A stretch of DNA of 64,000 nt, taken from positions 8,343,001 through 8,407,000 of the forward strand of contig CM074758.1 of assembly GCA_037355855.1 (NCBI GenBank). The letters run 5' to 3'. The notes below the pieces were generated by a model, which made no database searches, was not told the origin of the DNA, and saw only the letters and a list, made by a program, of their open reading frames with translations. Shown in pieces: positions 21,537-31,905 of the stretch. The translations under genes and the position numbers were made by a program. This DNA is from Pseudo-nitzschia pungens (Eukaryota; Bacillariophyta; Bacillariophyceae; Bacillariales; Bacillariaceae). Position 1 is the first letter of the stretch. Each line of letters begins with the position of its first letter.

Positions 21537-22414
21537 GGACGGCCAGTTGAACAGGAACCACGATGTCGTCTAGATTGTTCCCGGACGACCGTTTCGGAAT
21601 CGAGACAAAAACGGATTGCTACAACGCATTCTCGTTTTGAAATAATGTAAACCGAAAGGGATGCAATTTCATAAACTTTAGTGATCATCTCGCTGTGCAC
21701 TCTTTGCATACCGATGTACTGTATCTTTGGCTACCTCAAAAATCGTAGGAATCCATTGGCTAGGCAACGGATGCCCGTATGCTGCAGGAGGATTCAAATT
21801 CGTATCTCTCCACGTTCCCCAAAATCAATGCCGTCTTTGTGTCTACTGCGAACACAGAGGTATATCCAACATTACTCCTTCTGCACACTGTATAAATCTA
21901 TGCATTATGCGGTACAAACTTCGTATTTGTATCACGAGAGAAAGTACAACACCGGAGGCAAAACTTGTCGAGGTGTCGGCTCTACGCATGACGCAGAATG
22001 AATCCTGCGGGAAGCTCAAACCAATCACACCGGAACGCACTTTCGATCCCAGAGAATCTCAAACGCGAATGGAGACATATGTATGAAGTTCAATTCCAAT
22101 CTTCCAGTACAAGAAGATACAGACGTATACTGTGGTTATTTGTTGTACGTAGCAGTTGCAAACTGAAACACGCTTGATTGATTCGATGTTGATCCGAGGG
22201 CATCTACAACATTTTTAATTTAGTTATTTTGCACAAAACGTTACTGATAAATGTAATACCATTTCGTGTTATCAGGACTCACAAGACATGCTTTCATTGT
22301 TTCACAGCAAGGATCATCTGCACTTTTTGAATGAATCTGTTTCGGGTTTCGTTCGCTCAATGGCTAGGGAGTACACAGGACATCATCCGATTCTTCCTTC
22401 TGGATCCATTTCTC
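21537..22414. other. Intergenic region between convergent genes
   Basis: 878 bp. Two overlapping plus-strand frames (21681-22086) carry no recognisable content. Confidence 0.4.
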
Positions 22415-23386
22415 TCAAGGTGCCAAGGTAAAGGACTCCTTGTTTTGTTCGACCCACTCCTCAAAGTCCGCAACGCCTCCCATCGTTGACATGACGCTCT
22501 CGGGAACAGTGCGCGACGCTACAAACTCCTCTTCGTACTGAGCGTAATAGCGGAACATGTTCGCCAAGTCGTCGGCACCGGGAAATGGAAAGCTTGCATA
22601 CACTTCCACGGGAACGGCGTTGTAAACGACTTCCTGACCACAAACCTTGGAAAATACTGCTGCAATATCCTTGCAGGTCATGTTGGCACTGCTCACACCG
22701 ATAGTCTTGCCAATCAAAGATTCGTCCTGGAAAATAGCGCAAGCACACTTTCCAATATCCTCGATTTTCACCATGGAGAGTTTCTTGTCGCCCATTGGAA
22801 ACGTAATCCCGTACGGACCACTGTCCGATTGGCGAGAGGGACCCATGCCAAAGTTGATGAAATTCTCGTAGTAGAAGGTAGTGAAGAGGAGAGTCGTTGG
22901 AACCTCCAAAAGATATTCTTCGCCTACCTCTCCTTTCCCATCAAAATGAGGAGTGTACATACCAAGTTCTTCGTCAAGAACCTTCCACGTGTCTTTGTTT
23001 TCGGCTTTCTTCACAGCAGCTCGCGTGTCGTCGAGTCCAGATAGCACGACGTGCTTCAAACCTGCCTTCTTCGCGGCCTCTTTGCAAGTCCGAAGAGTTC
23101 TCATCTCGTGACGGACGTCACAATCCGCCCAAAAGTTCGACACGATGAAAGCGCCATGGCAACCTTCGAATGCCTTGATCATAGATTCTTCATCATCTCC
23201 ATCTGCCTTGACAATTTCCTTGACTTTGCCCTCGAGAGCTTTGGCGGAATCTTTCTCGGGATCGCGAGTAATGGCACGGATCTCAAACTTGTCGCTGCCA
23301 AGATTTGCGAAAGCTTGTACGACCGCTCCGCCTTGATTTCCGGTTGCGCCCATCACGGCAATGAGCTTGCATTCGGTGTCGGACAT
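22415..23386 (-). CDS. NmrA-like NAD(P)-binding (atypical SDR) protein
   Basis: 323 residues, single exon, ATG at 23386. The N-terminus has the Rossmann dinucleotide loop GATGNQGG (residues 13-20), followed by RAITRDPEKDSAKAL, where the Arg/Lys after strand 2 suit NADP(H). GADGDDEESMIKAFEGCHGAFIVSNFW then matches the NmrA/HSCARG segment. KHVVLSGLDD replaces the usual SSS/T-x-YxxxK active site: no Tyr-x-x-x-Lys is seen, as in NmrA-type redox sensors that bind but do not obviously reduce. The second half (VPTTLLFTTFYYENF..., ITFPMGDKKLSMVKIEDIG) matches the substrate-binding region of this family. No targeting peptide is visible, so it is probably cytosolic. Likely role: redox sensor or regulator; true substrate unknown. 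Confidence 0.9.
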   Translation of the reverse strand: MSDTECKLIAVMGATGNQGGAVVQAFANLGSDKFEIRAITRDPEKDSAKALEGKVKEIVKADGDDEESMIKAFEGCHGAFIVSNFWADCDVRHEMRTLRTCKEAAKKAGLKHVVLSGLDDTRAAVKKAENKDTWKVLDEELGMYTPHFDGKGEVGEEYLLEVPTTLLFTTFYYENFINFGMGPSRQSDSGPYGITFPMGDKKLSMVKIEDIGKCACAIFQDESLIGKTIGVSSANMTCKDIAAVFSKVCGQEVVYNAVPVEVYASFPFPGADDLANMFRYYAQYEEEFVASRTVPESVMSTMGGVADFEEWVEQNKESFTLAP

Positions 23387-23897
23387 GATTGGATTTGAGT
23401 TTTGAATTGGGATTCAGGGATCGTTCGAGTGAATATTTTTTAATTTGTGACCTTCCTCATTCCCATGGGGATTGAAAATGAGAAGACTGTTTAAATTGGA
23501 TACGAAGTACAGTATATTTTTTTACTGTACATCAGTAGAAAATTACTGTGCCTCACAACAAGTTGCGATTTTGATTGAGATGTTCTCAATTCGTACAAAA
23601 AATGTCTTATTATCATGCTCTGGGGATCTTTTTTTTTCCGTACCCGAACCATGAGTTCTACCGGTACTACGTACCGTACGTGTACATTCTACACGTCCGA
23701 CAACAATTGAGACTGACTCGCTCGTGCAAGTTCCTGAATTGAACGAGATTGAAGAACGATGAAGAAGTCTCAATTGTCCGATACAAACTTACTGTAGAGT
23801 TTTTACCGTAAGATTACCGTACGTAACTCAGAATGAGATGGTGCTCTTCTAAACGTTTGAGTTTCGGATCGGCGAAGATTGGATTGATTCATTCATG
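23387..23897. other. Intergenic region upstream of the NmrA-like gene
   Basis: 511 bp, AT-rich, with T runs and CGTACG-type palindromes near 23665-23695 and 23815. No gene was seen. Confidence 0.4.
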
Positions 23898-23993
23898 TAC
23901 TACAAAGTTCCTATCAGCTGTCCCCCGGTTCTACATCCTCAACTACTAATTTCTACGGAAACCGGGGGACAGCTGATAGGAATTCCGTAGTAC
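23898..23993. mobile_element. Hairpin (foldback MITE-like) element, copy 1
   Basis: The left arm TTCCTATCAGCTGTCCCCCG and its reverse complement on the right enclose a ~25 bp spacer containing CTACTAATTTCTAC. The arms extend outward to TACTAC.../...GTAGTA ends. The unit is about 96 bp and abuts copy 2, sharing a TAC. No coding capacity. Confidence 0.8.
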
Positions 23994-24085
23994 TACAAAA
24001 TTCCTATCAGCTGTCCCCCGGTTCTACGTCCCAGACTACTAATTTCTACTGAAACCGAGGGACAGCTGATAGGAATTCTGTAGTA
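23991..24085. mobile_element. Hairpin (foldback MITE-like) element, copy 2
   Basis: Same structure and orientation as the adjoining copy 1, with a few substitutions in arms and spacer (for example ACCGAGGG for ACCGGGGG). It begins TACTACAAAATTCC and ends AATTCTGTAGTA. Confidence 0.8.
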
Positions 24086-24353
24086 CAGTAATGTTACTGT
24101 AAGGTTACCGTACACTACCGAGACAGCTTGTCCAATACACGAACGTACCTTGTACGGTATGATAAAAAAATCTGTCATTAACACTTCTTTCTCGTCCTTT
24201 CTGATTGTTTCTTGTGTGTCGGAGTTTTGTGATACTACGAGTCCGATAACAATTGAGACTGGTCGAGTGCGCGCCCAAAATGTAACCAATTTACACGAAT
24301 TTACACTGAGCGTGCAGGGAAGGTGCACATACCAATGCCAAAAAATTATTCTG

Positions 24354-24454
24354 TACTACGGAATTCCTATCAGCTGTCCCCCGGTTTCCGTACCGGTAAA
24401 AATGAGTAGTTGGGGATGTAGAACCGGGGGACAGCTGATAGGAATTTTGTAGTA
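24354..24454. mobile_element. Hairpin (foldback MITE-like) element, copy 3, inverted
   Basis: About 101 bp with the same arms. The spacer is in the opposite orientation (GAGTAGTTGGGGATGTAGAAC) relative to copies 1 and 2 and is partly replaced. It lies 270 bp from copy 2. The three copies show a mobile or locally amplifying family. Confidence 0.8.
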
Positions 24455-25146
24455 AAAAGCATGGTCAAGAGAAACTTACACCGAACCCGGATGTTCGAAA
24501 TGGTTGCGCGCAACAGTAGTTTTCGACAAAAAAGATTTGGGAGACAAAAAAATACTTGTAATACGTAGTACTTCGTAATACGAAATAAGGTCTTACGGTA
24601 AAGTAAATTACTTGTAAGGTCTTACTCCGTAAGTTACGTGTAGTAGAAGTACGTAATTCAGTAATTTGGAAAAATCTCTCATTTTTTTTGTGACATGTAC
24701 CGTATGAGTATCGAAAAGATGCCCGTCGTGAGGGATTTTGTCCACCCTGATCTCTCATCTTCAATATGGTATAAATGCATCGATGGTCAAGGGGAACTTG
24801 AGGTATGCTTTGATGTGGGAAGGAAAGCTGGTTGAAAGGACATGTAATTTATGAAGCCAGTGTTCTGATGGAGATGTCCGCAACGTGAATATCTACTGTT
24901 ATAAAGTCGAAGTTTTGGCGCATAAACGAAGCTACACGTACAGGGCACACACGATGAAAATCTATTTTCGTTATGGACAAGAAAGCGAGATAACTTCTCT
25001 TGTTCAGGAGAAACTTGCTAGGCTCCATGCAGTTGAGTCAATCGTGTCTGGACTTTGGCACTGGTTGTCACCGTTCTGCTTGTGATCTGGGGCAGCGGCA
25101 CTCGGTGCGCCGAAAGGCAGCAAAAAGGAGCACCTACCGCGAAAGA
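24455..25146. other. Intergenic region, TAC/CTTA-rich
   Basis: 692 bp. It contains a dense stretch of CTTACTCCGTAAG/ACGTAGTACTTCG-like words near 24540-24660. No gene was seen. Confidence 0.4.
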
Positions 25147-26592
25147 CTACCATTGAACCAACGTATCCCTTTTCAGTGTCTCCAAGAACATTCCCTCCAT
25201 TTTTTCCAGGAGGGGTTCGGCCGCGGGAATGTTCGCGTTGACACAACCGATACTTGCGGAAAACCTAATCTCGTAGTGATCTTGCCAGCAGTCCGTGATC
25301 CTCCACATGTCCTGGCCGTTGGAACCGGTGAAATAGCACACGAATCCCTTTTTCTTCAGTCGAAAGATGAGATCCTTCAGGCTGTAATTAGCCCAATCAA
25401 AGTTCCAGTGGTATCCAAAATCAATGTACTGTGTTCGTCTCAGGGTCTGGTAGGCTCCCTTCAAGATTTCGTAATCGGAGCCTTCCGCGGTGACACTCAA
25501 AAAATGGATCGGGGGACTCGCGGTGGGTTCCTCGGTCTTGGGCGCCAGATCCGGGACATTTTTGATCCAGTTGTCGATGTAGTTCATCGACGTCGTGGAG
25601 CATTCTTTGGGCAACTTTTGGCACTCCTCGGTCCAATGAAAGTCCCCGGCTCTCACTTTGCCGATGGGGTCACTGGTTTTGACTTCGTAGAATTCCTGAT
25701 GGTGGCCACCTGCTACAAAGCTGTAGAAGTTCAATTCATCGTCTGTGTATCCCAGGGCAGCCTTGGTTTTTTCGAGTTGCCCGACGGTTTTGGGCAACCC
25801 CTCGATGCAATGGATCTGGACCTTTTTCGGGCGGCCGCCCGTGTTGCTGGATGCCTTGCCATCGGCCGCGCAGTCCACGGCGCTATCGATTTCTTCCCCG
25901 TTGTCCACCCTCGCGAATTCCCCCTTCCATTTCTCGAGATCGTATTTGTTGTTGTCGGAGGCCGGTGACGCAATCCGAAGAAGTTCTACGGCTTCGTAGC
26001 CCTTGTTGCATCCGACAATGATGCCACGGAACGCGTCGTCCATCGATGACCGATGAATAAAGTCGTAAAACCAGTGGGGATTGGCGCTTCCGCACAGCGT
26101 TGCCTTTGCAAAGGAACAGTCCTGACGCCATGGCGCACCCGCGCTTTTCCGGCACACCTCCCCCGAGAGTTGTTTCGCGAGGACATCGAACTGCTCCGCG
26201 GAGCAACTCGCGGGAAATTTGGCCTTTTCCGGGAAGAGGGGAGCGGAGCTTTTCGTTAAAGTCTCGAACTTCGCAGAAACCTTTGCTGGCTCTGGCTCTG
26301 GCTTTGGCACAGATATCTTTGCTGGCTCCGAATCTGTTCTTCGCAGACCTATCGAGTTCGACGCTGCGGGTACAGAAACATCCATAGTAAATCTTGATGA
26401 TGGCACCGAGGCATCGGTGTCATAGATGCACGCCGGTCGGAGCAGAAAGGCAAACAAATGAGCCAAGAGGACGCCCACGCCCACGGTCAAGACAGCCCCC
26501 AAAAACGTGGCGAATCCATCCATCACCAGGATTCTATGATTTCCGGTGCGATTGCTTCCCGACCTTCTGCGATGTGAACGAGAAAAAGCCAT
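25147..26592 (-). CDS. Type II membrane protein with FkbM-like methyltransferase domain
   Basis: 481 residues from the ATG at 26592; the frame stays open 50 codons upstream, but those residues look like leader. A short basic N-terminus precedes one membrane anchor (residues ~23-45, GFATFLGAVLTVGVGVLLAH), so the protein is probably Golgi/ER type II with a lumenal C-terminus. A Ser/Pro/Glu stem (PKPEPEPAK) leads to a Cys-containing domain (PASCSAEQFDVLAKQL). FRGIIVGCNKGYEAVELL is a motif I-like SAM loop, and HFLSVTAEGSDYEILKGA matches the 'D.EG.E..vLkGa' motif of FkbM methyltransferases. The end is IDFGYHWNFDWANYSL...KKKGFVCYFTG...WRITDCW. Sugar O-methylation is the family's usual activity; the substrate is unknown. 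A diverged paralogue lies ~5 kb away on the same strand (31906-33201). Confidence 0.75.
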   Translation of the reverse strand: MAFSRSHRRRSGSNRTGNHRILVMDGFATFLGAVLTVGVGVLLAHLFAFLLRPACIYDTDASVPSSRFTMDVSVPAASNSIGLRRTDSEPAKISVPKPEPEPAKVSAKFETLTKSSAPLFPEKAKFPASCSAEQFDVLAKQLSGEVCRKSAGAPWRQDCSFAKATLCGSANPHWFYDFIHRSSMDDAFRGIIVGCNKGYEAVELLRIASPASDNNKYDLEKWKGEFARVDNGEEIDSAVDCAADGKASSNTGGRPKKVQIHCIEGLPKTVGQLEKTKAALGYTDDELNFYSFVAGGHHQEFYEVKTSDPIGKVRAGDFHWTEECQKLPKECSTTSMNYIDNWIKNVPDLAPKTEEPTASPPIHFLSVTAEGSDYEILKGAYQTLRRTQYIDFGYHWNFDWANYSLKDLIFRLKKKGFVCYFTGSNGQDMWRITDCWQDHYEIRFSASIGCVNANIPAAEPLLEKMEGMFLETLKRDTLVQW

Positions 26593-27358
26593 GATGTTGT
26601 CGTGGTGGTTGTGTTTGTTCGCAAAAGAACTAGGGATTGGGTCGATAGAAACTTGGTTTGTTGCAGATAGCCAGCAGAGATGAGCAGCATCAACGTGCAC
26701 TGTCGAAAATTGGAGAGGTGGGAATAAGGTTACCACGTGCAATGGCGAACAAGAAGGACAGGTAATCTTTTTTCCGAGAGAATGTGTTGTGTCTGTACCA
26801 TTACCAGTACCAGTGGCACTCGAACTAGGAGCGATGAGTTTTATTACATTCTCAAATCGCCGGTCATACGGGTAACCTTACTTGTACTTGTACTGTATTC
26901 ACATCTTCATTCGGGGTTACCGTACGTACGTAGGCAATAAGCACGCAAATCAATGCAGCATGTGCGGTCATTCATTGTCTCAAAATGATACGAAGGTTAC
27001 TCTCAAATACACGGGCTGGAGGTAAGGTTAATTAAGCCTTGTGTACCATTGTTACAAGTAAGGTTAGTCTCGTTAATACGAGTACCGGTAGTAGTCTCGG
27101 TTACGTGTAGGAAGGAAAAAAAATGGAAAACAAAATTTGCGTTCCCGTTTCAGTTGCACCGAAGTTGCCGTCTCTCTCAGAACTAGTAGTGAGATTTAAT
27201 TAATCGCTCTTTTCTAGACGGCACGACACTTCCAGCGACGAGCACTAAACCACAGCCGAGGACAAAGCGATTTGATTCACAGAGACATTCAACATCCCGA
27301 GATCCAAACGGGAACAGAAGAAAACACATACCTAGAACAACAAACAAAATCCATTCGA
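26593..27358. other. Intergenic region between divergent genes
   Basis: 766 bp, with TTAC/GTAC-rich words from 26800 to 27120. No gene was seen. Confidence 0.4.
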
Positions 27359-27532
27359 ATGAAGGTTCCCGGTCACAATCTCAGCCACCGCAGCGGCGCG
27401 AACGACGATGACATCGTTTCTCTCGACCAGAGCTCCAGTATGTACGGTTTCGCACTGCTGCTATCCCTGGGCTTTTGCATCGGCTTTTACCAAATAATCA
27501 CCTCCCATCCGCAGTGCATGGGGATCAAATGA
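27359..27532 (+). CDS. Possible 57-residue single-TM micropeptide
   Basis: The open frame starts at 27272, but I take the second ATG at 27359 (MKVPGHNLSHR...). The product would have a hydrophilic, acidic N-terminal half (GANDDDIVSLDQ), one clean membrane helix (YGFALLLSLGFCIGFYQII) and a short tail. The composition looks like a real small membrane protein, and the region 5' of it is a plausible promoter. There is no homology I recognise, and an 86-codon or shorter frame can occur by chance. Treat as tentative. Confidence 0.35.
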   Translation: MKVPGHNLSHRSGANDDDIVSLDQSSSMYGFALLLSLGFCIGFYQIITSHPQCMGIK

Positions 27533-28015
27533 CGGGAATCGGACGGGAATCACCACCGCCGCTCCCGCTGGTGCGGTTGCGGATGGGAGCGGAACGGAAC
27601 GGAGCAGTGCACGGACGAAGCACGAGACATTCGGATGACGGTGGGGAAGACGAACCATGCTGTGGTGCAAATGCTATAAAAAAATCGCGGAAAAAGCCAA
27701 ATGACCGCGCTCGAAATTCAAGGCACAATCTTTCGCCTAACCGGTGGTACCGGACGACGACATCGAACTGCCTCCGTCAAAAACACGAGGACTTTTTCGA
27801 TTTGCTTCTAATCTTTTTTAGTACATCCAACAGTTATACTTTGTTGAGTCAAACCGCCGTAACATTCGGTGCGATGCCTTTTTATTCGCGGCACTCTCCG
27901 TGTGAGTAATACCGAGTTTCATATATACTCGCGTTCCGTGTTCTAGGAGCCTCGTTCCTGGCGGAGCACTCCGAACACACGGTGGCCAGAGAGACCGTCG
28001 AGTGCGACCCTTCGT
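27533..28015. other. Intergenic region downstream of the capping enzyme gene
   Basis: 483 bp with overlapping frames on both strands caused by GC-rich sequence in its first third. None is supported. Confidence 0.4.
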
Positions 28016-30594
28016 CTATCGTCTGGCTGCTTGCTGTTTGCTGATGCTCTGCTTTTGATAGCTCAGGAGTTGCTTCATCATCCCCTTCAAATCTTTCCGA
28101 TAGGTATCGCGCTGGCCCGCCGGAATGCTCATCCGATACTGCAACTCCTCGGTCGTCAGGCTCTCCGACAGTTCCAGCAGGGTCCCCAGCACGGTACTGA
28201 TGTGGTTCGGAGTCGTCTTGTCCGGACGCATCGTGAGGTAGTACCACTCTCCCGACAACGGATCGAAGCCCACCTCGGCGATGTGTATGTTCGATCGGAC
28301 TTCCATCTTGTCGGCCTCCAGACGAAATCGTTCGCTGGCGGGCAGTTTCACGTACCGAGACATGTCTACCGACGTGTTGTCGGGTCCCCCAACGCCCGTG
28401 TTCAAGGGATCGTCTTCGTCGTCTTCGCCGCGGTGCCGAAAACCACCCTCCAGCAGGAGCTGGACATCGATGGTGACCGTGTCCAAATATTTCCACTTCA
28501 ACAAGTTCACGTCCGTTCCGCACTTGTAGGGGAGATTGGGCTGAACCCGGTGGAACATGGATGGTCGTTGTTGCAAATAAGGCAAAGCCGTGTCAAACAA
28601 TAAGAATAATCATATCCAGCACACGACGAACCGTAAGAGGGTGCGAAGATTTCGAAGAGAAGTCGACGACAAAACGACGACAAAACAGCAACAACAGCAA
28701 CAGCTTCCATCCCGTTCGATGGCGGGCAAATGGAATAATCGCGATACGATTCGTCCTCGCTCCCCGCACGTACCTGGAAAATGATCCCGTCCGTCAGGTG
28801 GTTGTGCACCGGTAGTCGTCGATAGGACCGGAATCCCTTTTCTTCTACGACGTGGCTCAAGAGTTCCACAATGTCGGTCCGCTGGACGAAATTCTTTCGG
28901 ACGAGCGGCAGGGGAATGCTCAGATCGGCAATCGCGGAATCGGCGAACATGTCGCGGTTCGCCGTCGGTGTTCGAAAGGTGGCCCTCCTCAGGTGCTCGA
29001 GTCTCTTCTCAAAGGGCAGATGCAAGACGGCCGTGGTCGGCCCGATCGTCAGGACGTCAAAGACGATGAACAAGGGTCTCGGTCCGTGTTTCTTGCCGTT
29101 TCCCCGGTGCATGACGACCTCCCCATCGAATACGGTGCCGGGTTTGATCAACGGTATCACGGATGCCATGGGCTCCGTCTTTCCTTCCTTTTGTTGTTTC
29201 GCCAGGAGCACGCACTGTTTTCCCCTCATGGCGCGATCCACCAAGACGACGGTCTCGCCCGTGAATACCATAAAGTGCCGCACCCCGTCCGTCTTTTCGC
29301 TCAGAAAGTATTTGCTGCCCCGTTGCACGTCCTCGATGTTGTGGCGGGAAAAACTGACGGGCATGCAGCCGCAAAACTTCGTGTTGGAGAGCGAGGGAGC
29401 CGGGGTTGCCTCCGGATTTGCCATGGGAAGGCTGCCGACCTCGATGGGTTGTCCGTGGGCGAACGAGGGACGCCCGTCCATGAATTTTTTGAGGGCCCCG
29501 CACGTGGCCAGTGCCAGCTGAACGGCCTTCTTGTCGGGATGATCGATCAGGTATTCTTCCACATCGACGGTCTCCTCCAACGGATTCAGGTGGGAGAGGA
29601 TCCACCACAGCTGCTGTGACAACTTGTGCGTTTCTTGTCGCACCTTTTCCTTGTCCTCCGTGTTGATGAGGTTCAACAAGACGCCGGCCTGCAGCTCCAT
29701 CTCGATCTCGTAGACGACCGTCTTTTTCGACAGATCGTGCCTCGACGTCGACGTGACCTCGGTGACATCGATTTGCCAACCCATGTTTTTGTCCTTTCGC
29801 TTGTAGGAGCGTCGTCGCTTGACGCGGTGCAGGGACCAGCCCGGAGGAATCGTGGTGACGTTTGGATCGACGATCTTTTCGGTTGCCAATCCGATGCGCA
29901 AATCGTACTTGGCGGCCGGTAGAATCAGGTCTCGCTGGTCCAGTTTTTCCTTGTACTCCATCTGGCCCGACCGGGTCGGAACCGGAGCCGACGACGGATG
30001 TTCCGCATCGACGTACCCCGGAAAAGATACCCGTCGGTCTCCCTCGTAACCGGCAAAGACGGTCTCGACGTATTCGTGTTCGTCTAATTTCTGTTTGATT
30101 TCTTTGCTGTTCTGCGACATTTCACCCAGGGCGGCGGACAGCGGGGAGGCTTCCGACAAGCCGGCCAGGGTCCAGCCCACGTAGTGGCTTCGAGAAATTC
30201 CGCTGACCATCGACGGGGGCTCTATTCCACCCGGCACGGACCCGCCGTCGAATGCCTTCACGACGGCCCCGTTGATTCGCTTGGGTCCGCTGGAAGTCAC
30301 CCTGCGGTTGTGCACCTTGAGAATGCCGATGCGGGCTTCGATCTCGCAAAACGGACTGGTGTGGGGCCTCCCGCCATTGCCGCCGTTGTACTTCTTCGCG
30401 GTGTTGCGAAACTGGGTCAGCAACATCTGGATCATTTGCTCGGGAGGGACCGGCTTGGTGAGGTACGGATTGCCCGGGCCCTTTCCTCCGGCGACGCCTC
30501 GGCTCGCCTTGGCATTCGCGGCCGTCTTTTCGTCCAATTTGGATTTCTTGGCCATGATGTTGCCGAGGCCAAAGCCTCCGGATCGTTTCGACAT
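28016..30594 (-). CDS. Bifunctional mRNA capping enzyme: Cet1/CYTH-type RNA triphosphatase fused to guanylyltransferase
   Basis: Exon 1 is 28774-30594 and exon 2 is 28016-28540. The 233 bp intron (GTACGT...TTCAG) joins in phase 0 as TDGIIFQ/PNLPYKCG, giving 781 residues. The N-terminal half carries the metal-dependent triphosphatase tunnel motifs: CEIEARIGIL (83-92), YDLRIGLATEK (230-240), the basic strand HRVKRRRSYKRKDK and W-QIDVTEV (~256-280), and YEIEMEL (295-301). The C-terminal half is a guanylyltransferase: EKTDGVR with the GMP-accepting Lys434, GTVFDGEVV (motif III), LFIVFDVL, TDGIIFQ (IV) and NLLKWKYLDTVTID (V), then an OB-like end. It should act in the nucleus on nascent Pol II transcripts, removing the gamma phosphate and adding GMP. 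Methyltransferase is absent and must be encoded elsewhere. The start is the first ATG, before a basic low-complexity N-terminus. Confidence 0.93.
28541..28773 (-). other. Intron of capping enzyme gene
   Basis: 233 bp, donor GTACGT and acceptor TTCAG on the minus strand. It is open in frame for a while, which is why an unspliced reading seems to continue past it, but splicing restores guanylyltransferase motif IV to V. Confidence 0.88.
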
Positions 30595-31905
30595 GTTGTT
30601 GCTGTTGCTGTGTGATTTATTTTGTTACTAGTATTATTATTGGGTATGATGTGCGTGGTTTAGTGTGTGTGTGTGTGTGTGTGTGTGCGTGTGCGGTTGA
30701 TTCCCTTGATCGATCAGTGCTGTCAATGTTGGTCCGTGACCATTAGATGATTCGCCACAATTACTGGATTGCACTGCAAGTAAGATTACGGGTACAAGTA
30801 GTAGTTCTTCGGTTTGTTGATTGTTGCATGTCTGGAACGAAAGCGGATCGTTTCTTGTTGATTAACCTTACTGTATTTTGATAGCGCCTACCGTATCCTA
30901 ACTTACTCGTCCCAGTACGGTAGAGGAACTTACTACCAGTAATTAAAACTTACTGGTATCAGTCAACTGGCATCTGGCTTGGCACCGTAATTCGGATCTA
31001 CAGCAGACGGAAATAATGGGAAGGTGAAAACGATTGCATCTCGATCTCTTTTTTGTTTAGAAATCAATAAAAAATTCAGTACGGTAAAATCTTACAGTAA
31101 TGTTTACTTTTACTTACAGCCTTACTCTCGTATTGGTAGCATAAGGTTACTCTTAACTCCGATTCCAATTACTGGCTCTGTACTTGTACTGCCCGTACGA
31201 GGTACTGGGTATTCATAACACTACATGCTATCGTAATTACCTGTCCAGATGATGATTTTTTAATAATATAATTTAGCTGACACTTTTGAAGGGTTGACAG
31301 GGGTTGTTCTCGATCTTCATTGTGTTGTATTGGGTTTTAAGAACTAGGTTATGAATAAGTATATGGTTGTCCTAGTGTGTTGCGTGAATGATTGTATTGG
31401 CAGAACCGTGCCTGCCTTATGCGTAAGCACTAATTTATTACTTCGTATTTACGCAATAACAACACCAGGCAACACATCACAGGAGCTCGATCCAAACAGG
31501 ATGACAAGCAAGCCGCGAGTAGCAGCGTAGCGATGCCAACAACGAGTGGTTTCGCAAAATCCAACACGTTCTTTTCATACTTGACAGAGATTCCCCAGCA
31601 TAGCCAAGATAAACAGTACAGGGACAGCAAGCAGCAATCAACGCATGGGGTTTTGCTAGGTTCCCGAATTTTCTCGAACAATCGAACGGATCCGACAGGG
31701 TCGCAATACGGAAGCATAAAACGGAGAAACAACGGATTCAGTAGGCACTACATGATCAGATACCACTTTTAATCTTCCATTGACTCGAGTCGAGTCGAGA
31801 GGGGGAACAAGTCCCGTGTTGTTCGTGCTTTTCGACCTAAACGAATGCATGCATGCTTTATGATTGCTCGCTGCTCTCTACAAGTAACGCCGACCCCGGA
31901 GTCCC
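30595..31905. other. Intergenic region with TG repeat and TTAC-rich words
   Basis: About 1.3 kb. A (TG)n microsatellite lies at ~30663-30690, and stretches rich in CTTACT/GGTA lie at 30780-31200. A 100-codon minus-strand frame at 31430-31732 has two hydrophobic patches and many cysteines but no recognisable family; it is not called. Confidence 0.45.

Noticed and set aside
28541..28770. Reading the capping enzyme straight through to a 695-residue form
   Set aside because: The read-through runs across an intron and loses guanylyltransferase motif V, which lies in exon 2.
28852..29619. 255-codon plus-strand frame (and overlapping 216-codon frame)
   Set aside because: Antisense to the capping enzyme; arises from GC-rich third positions.
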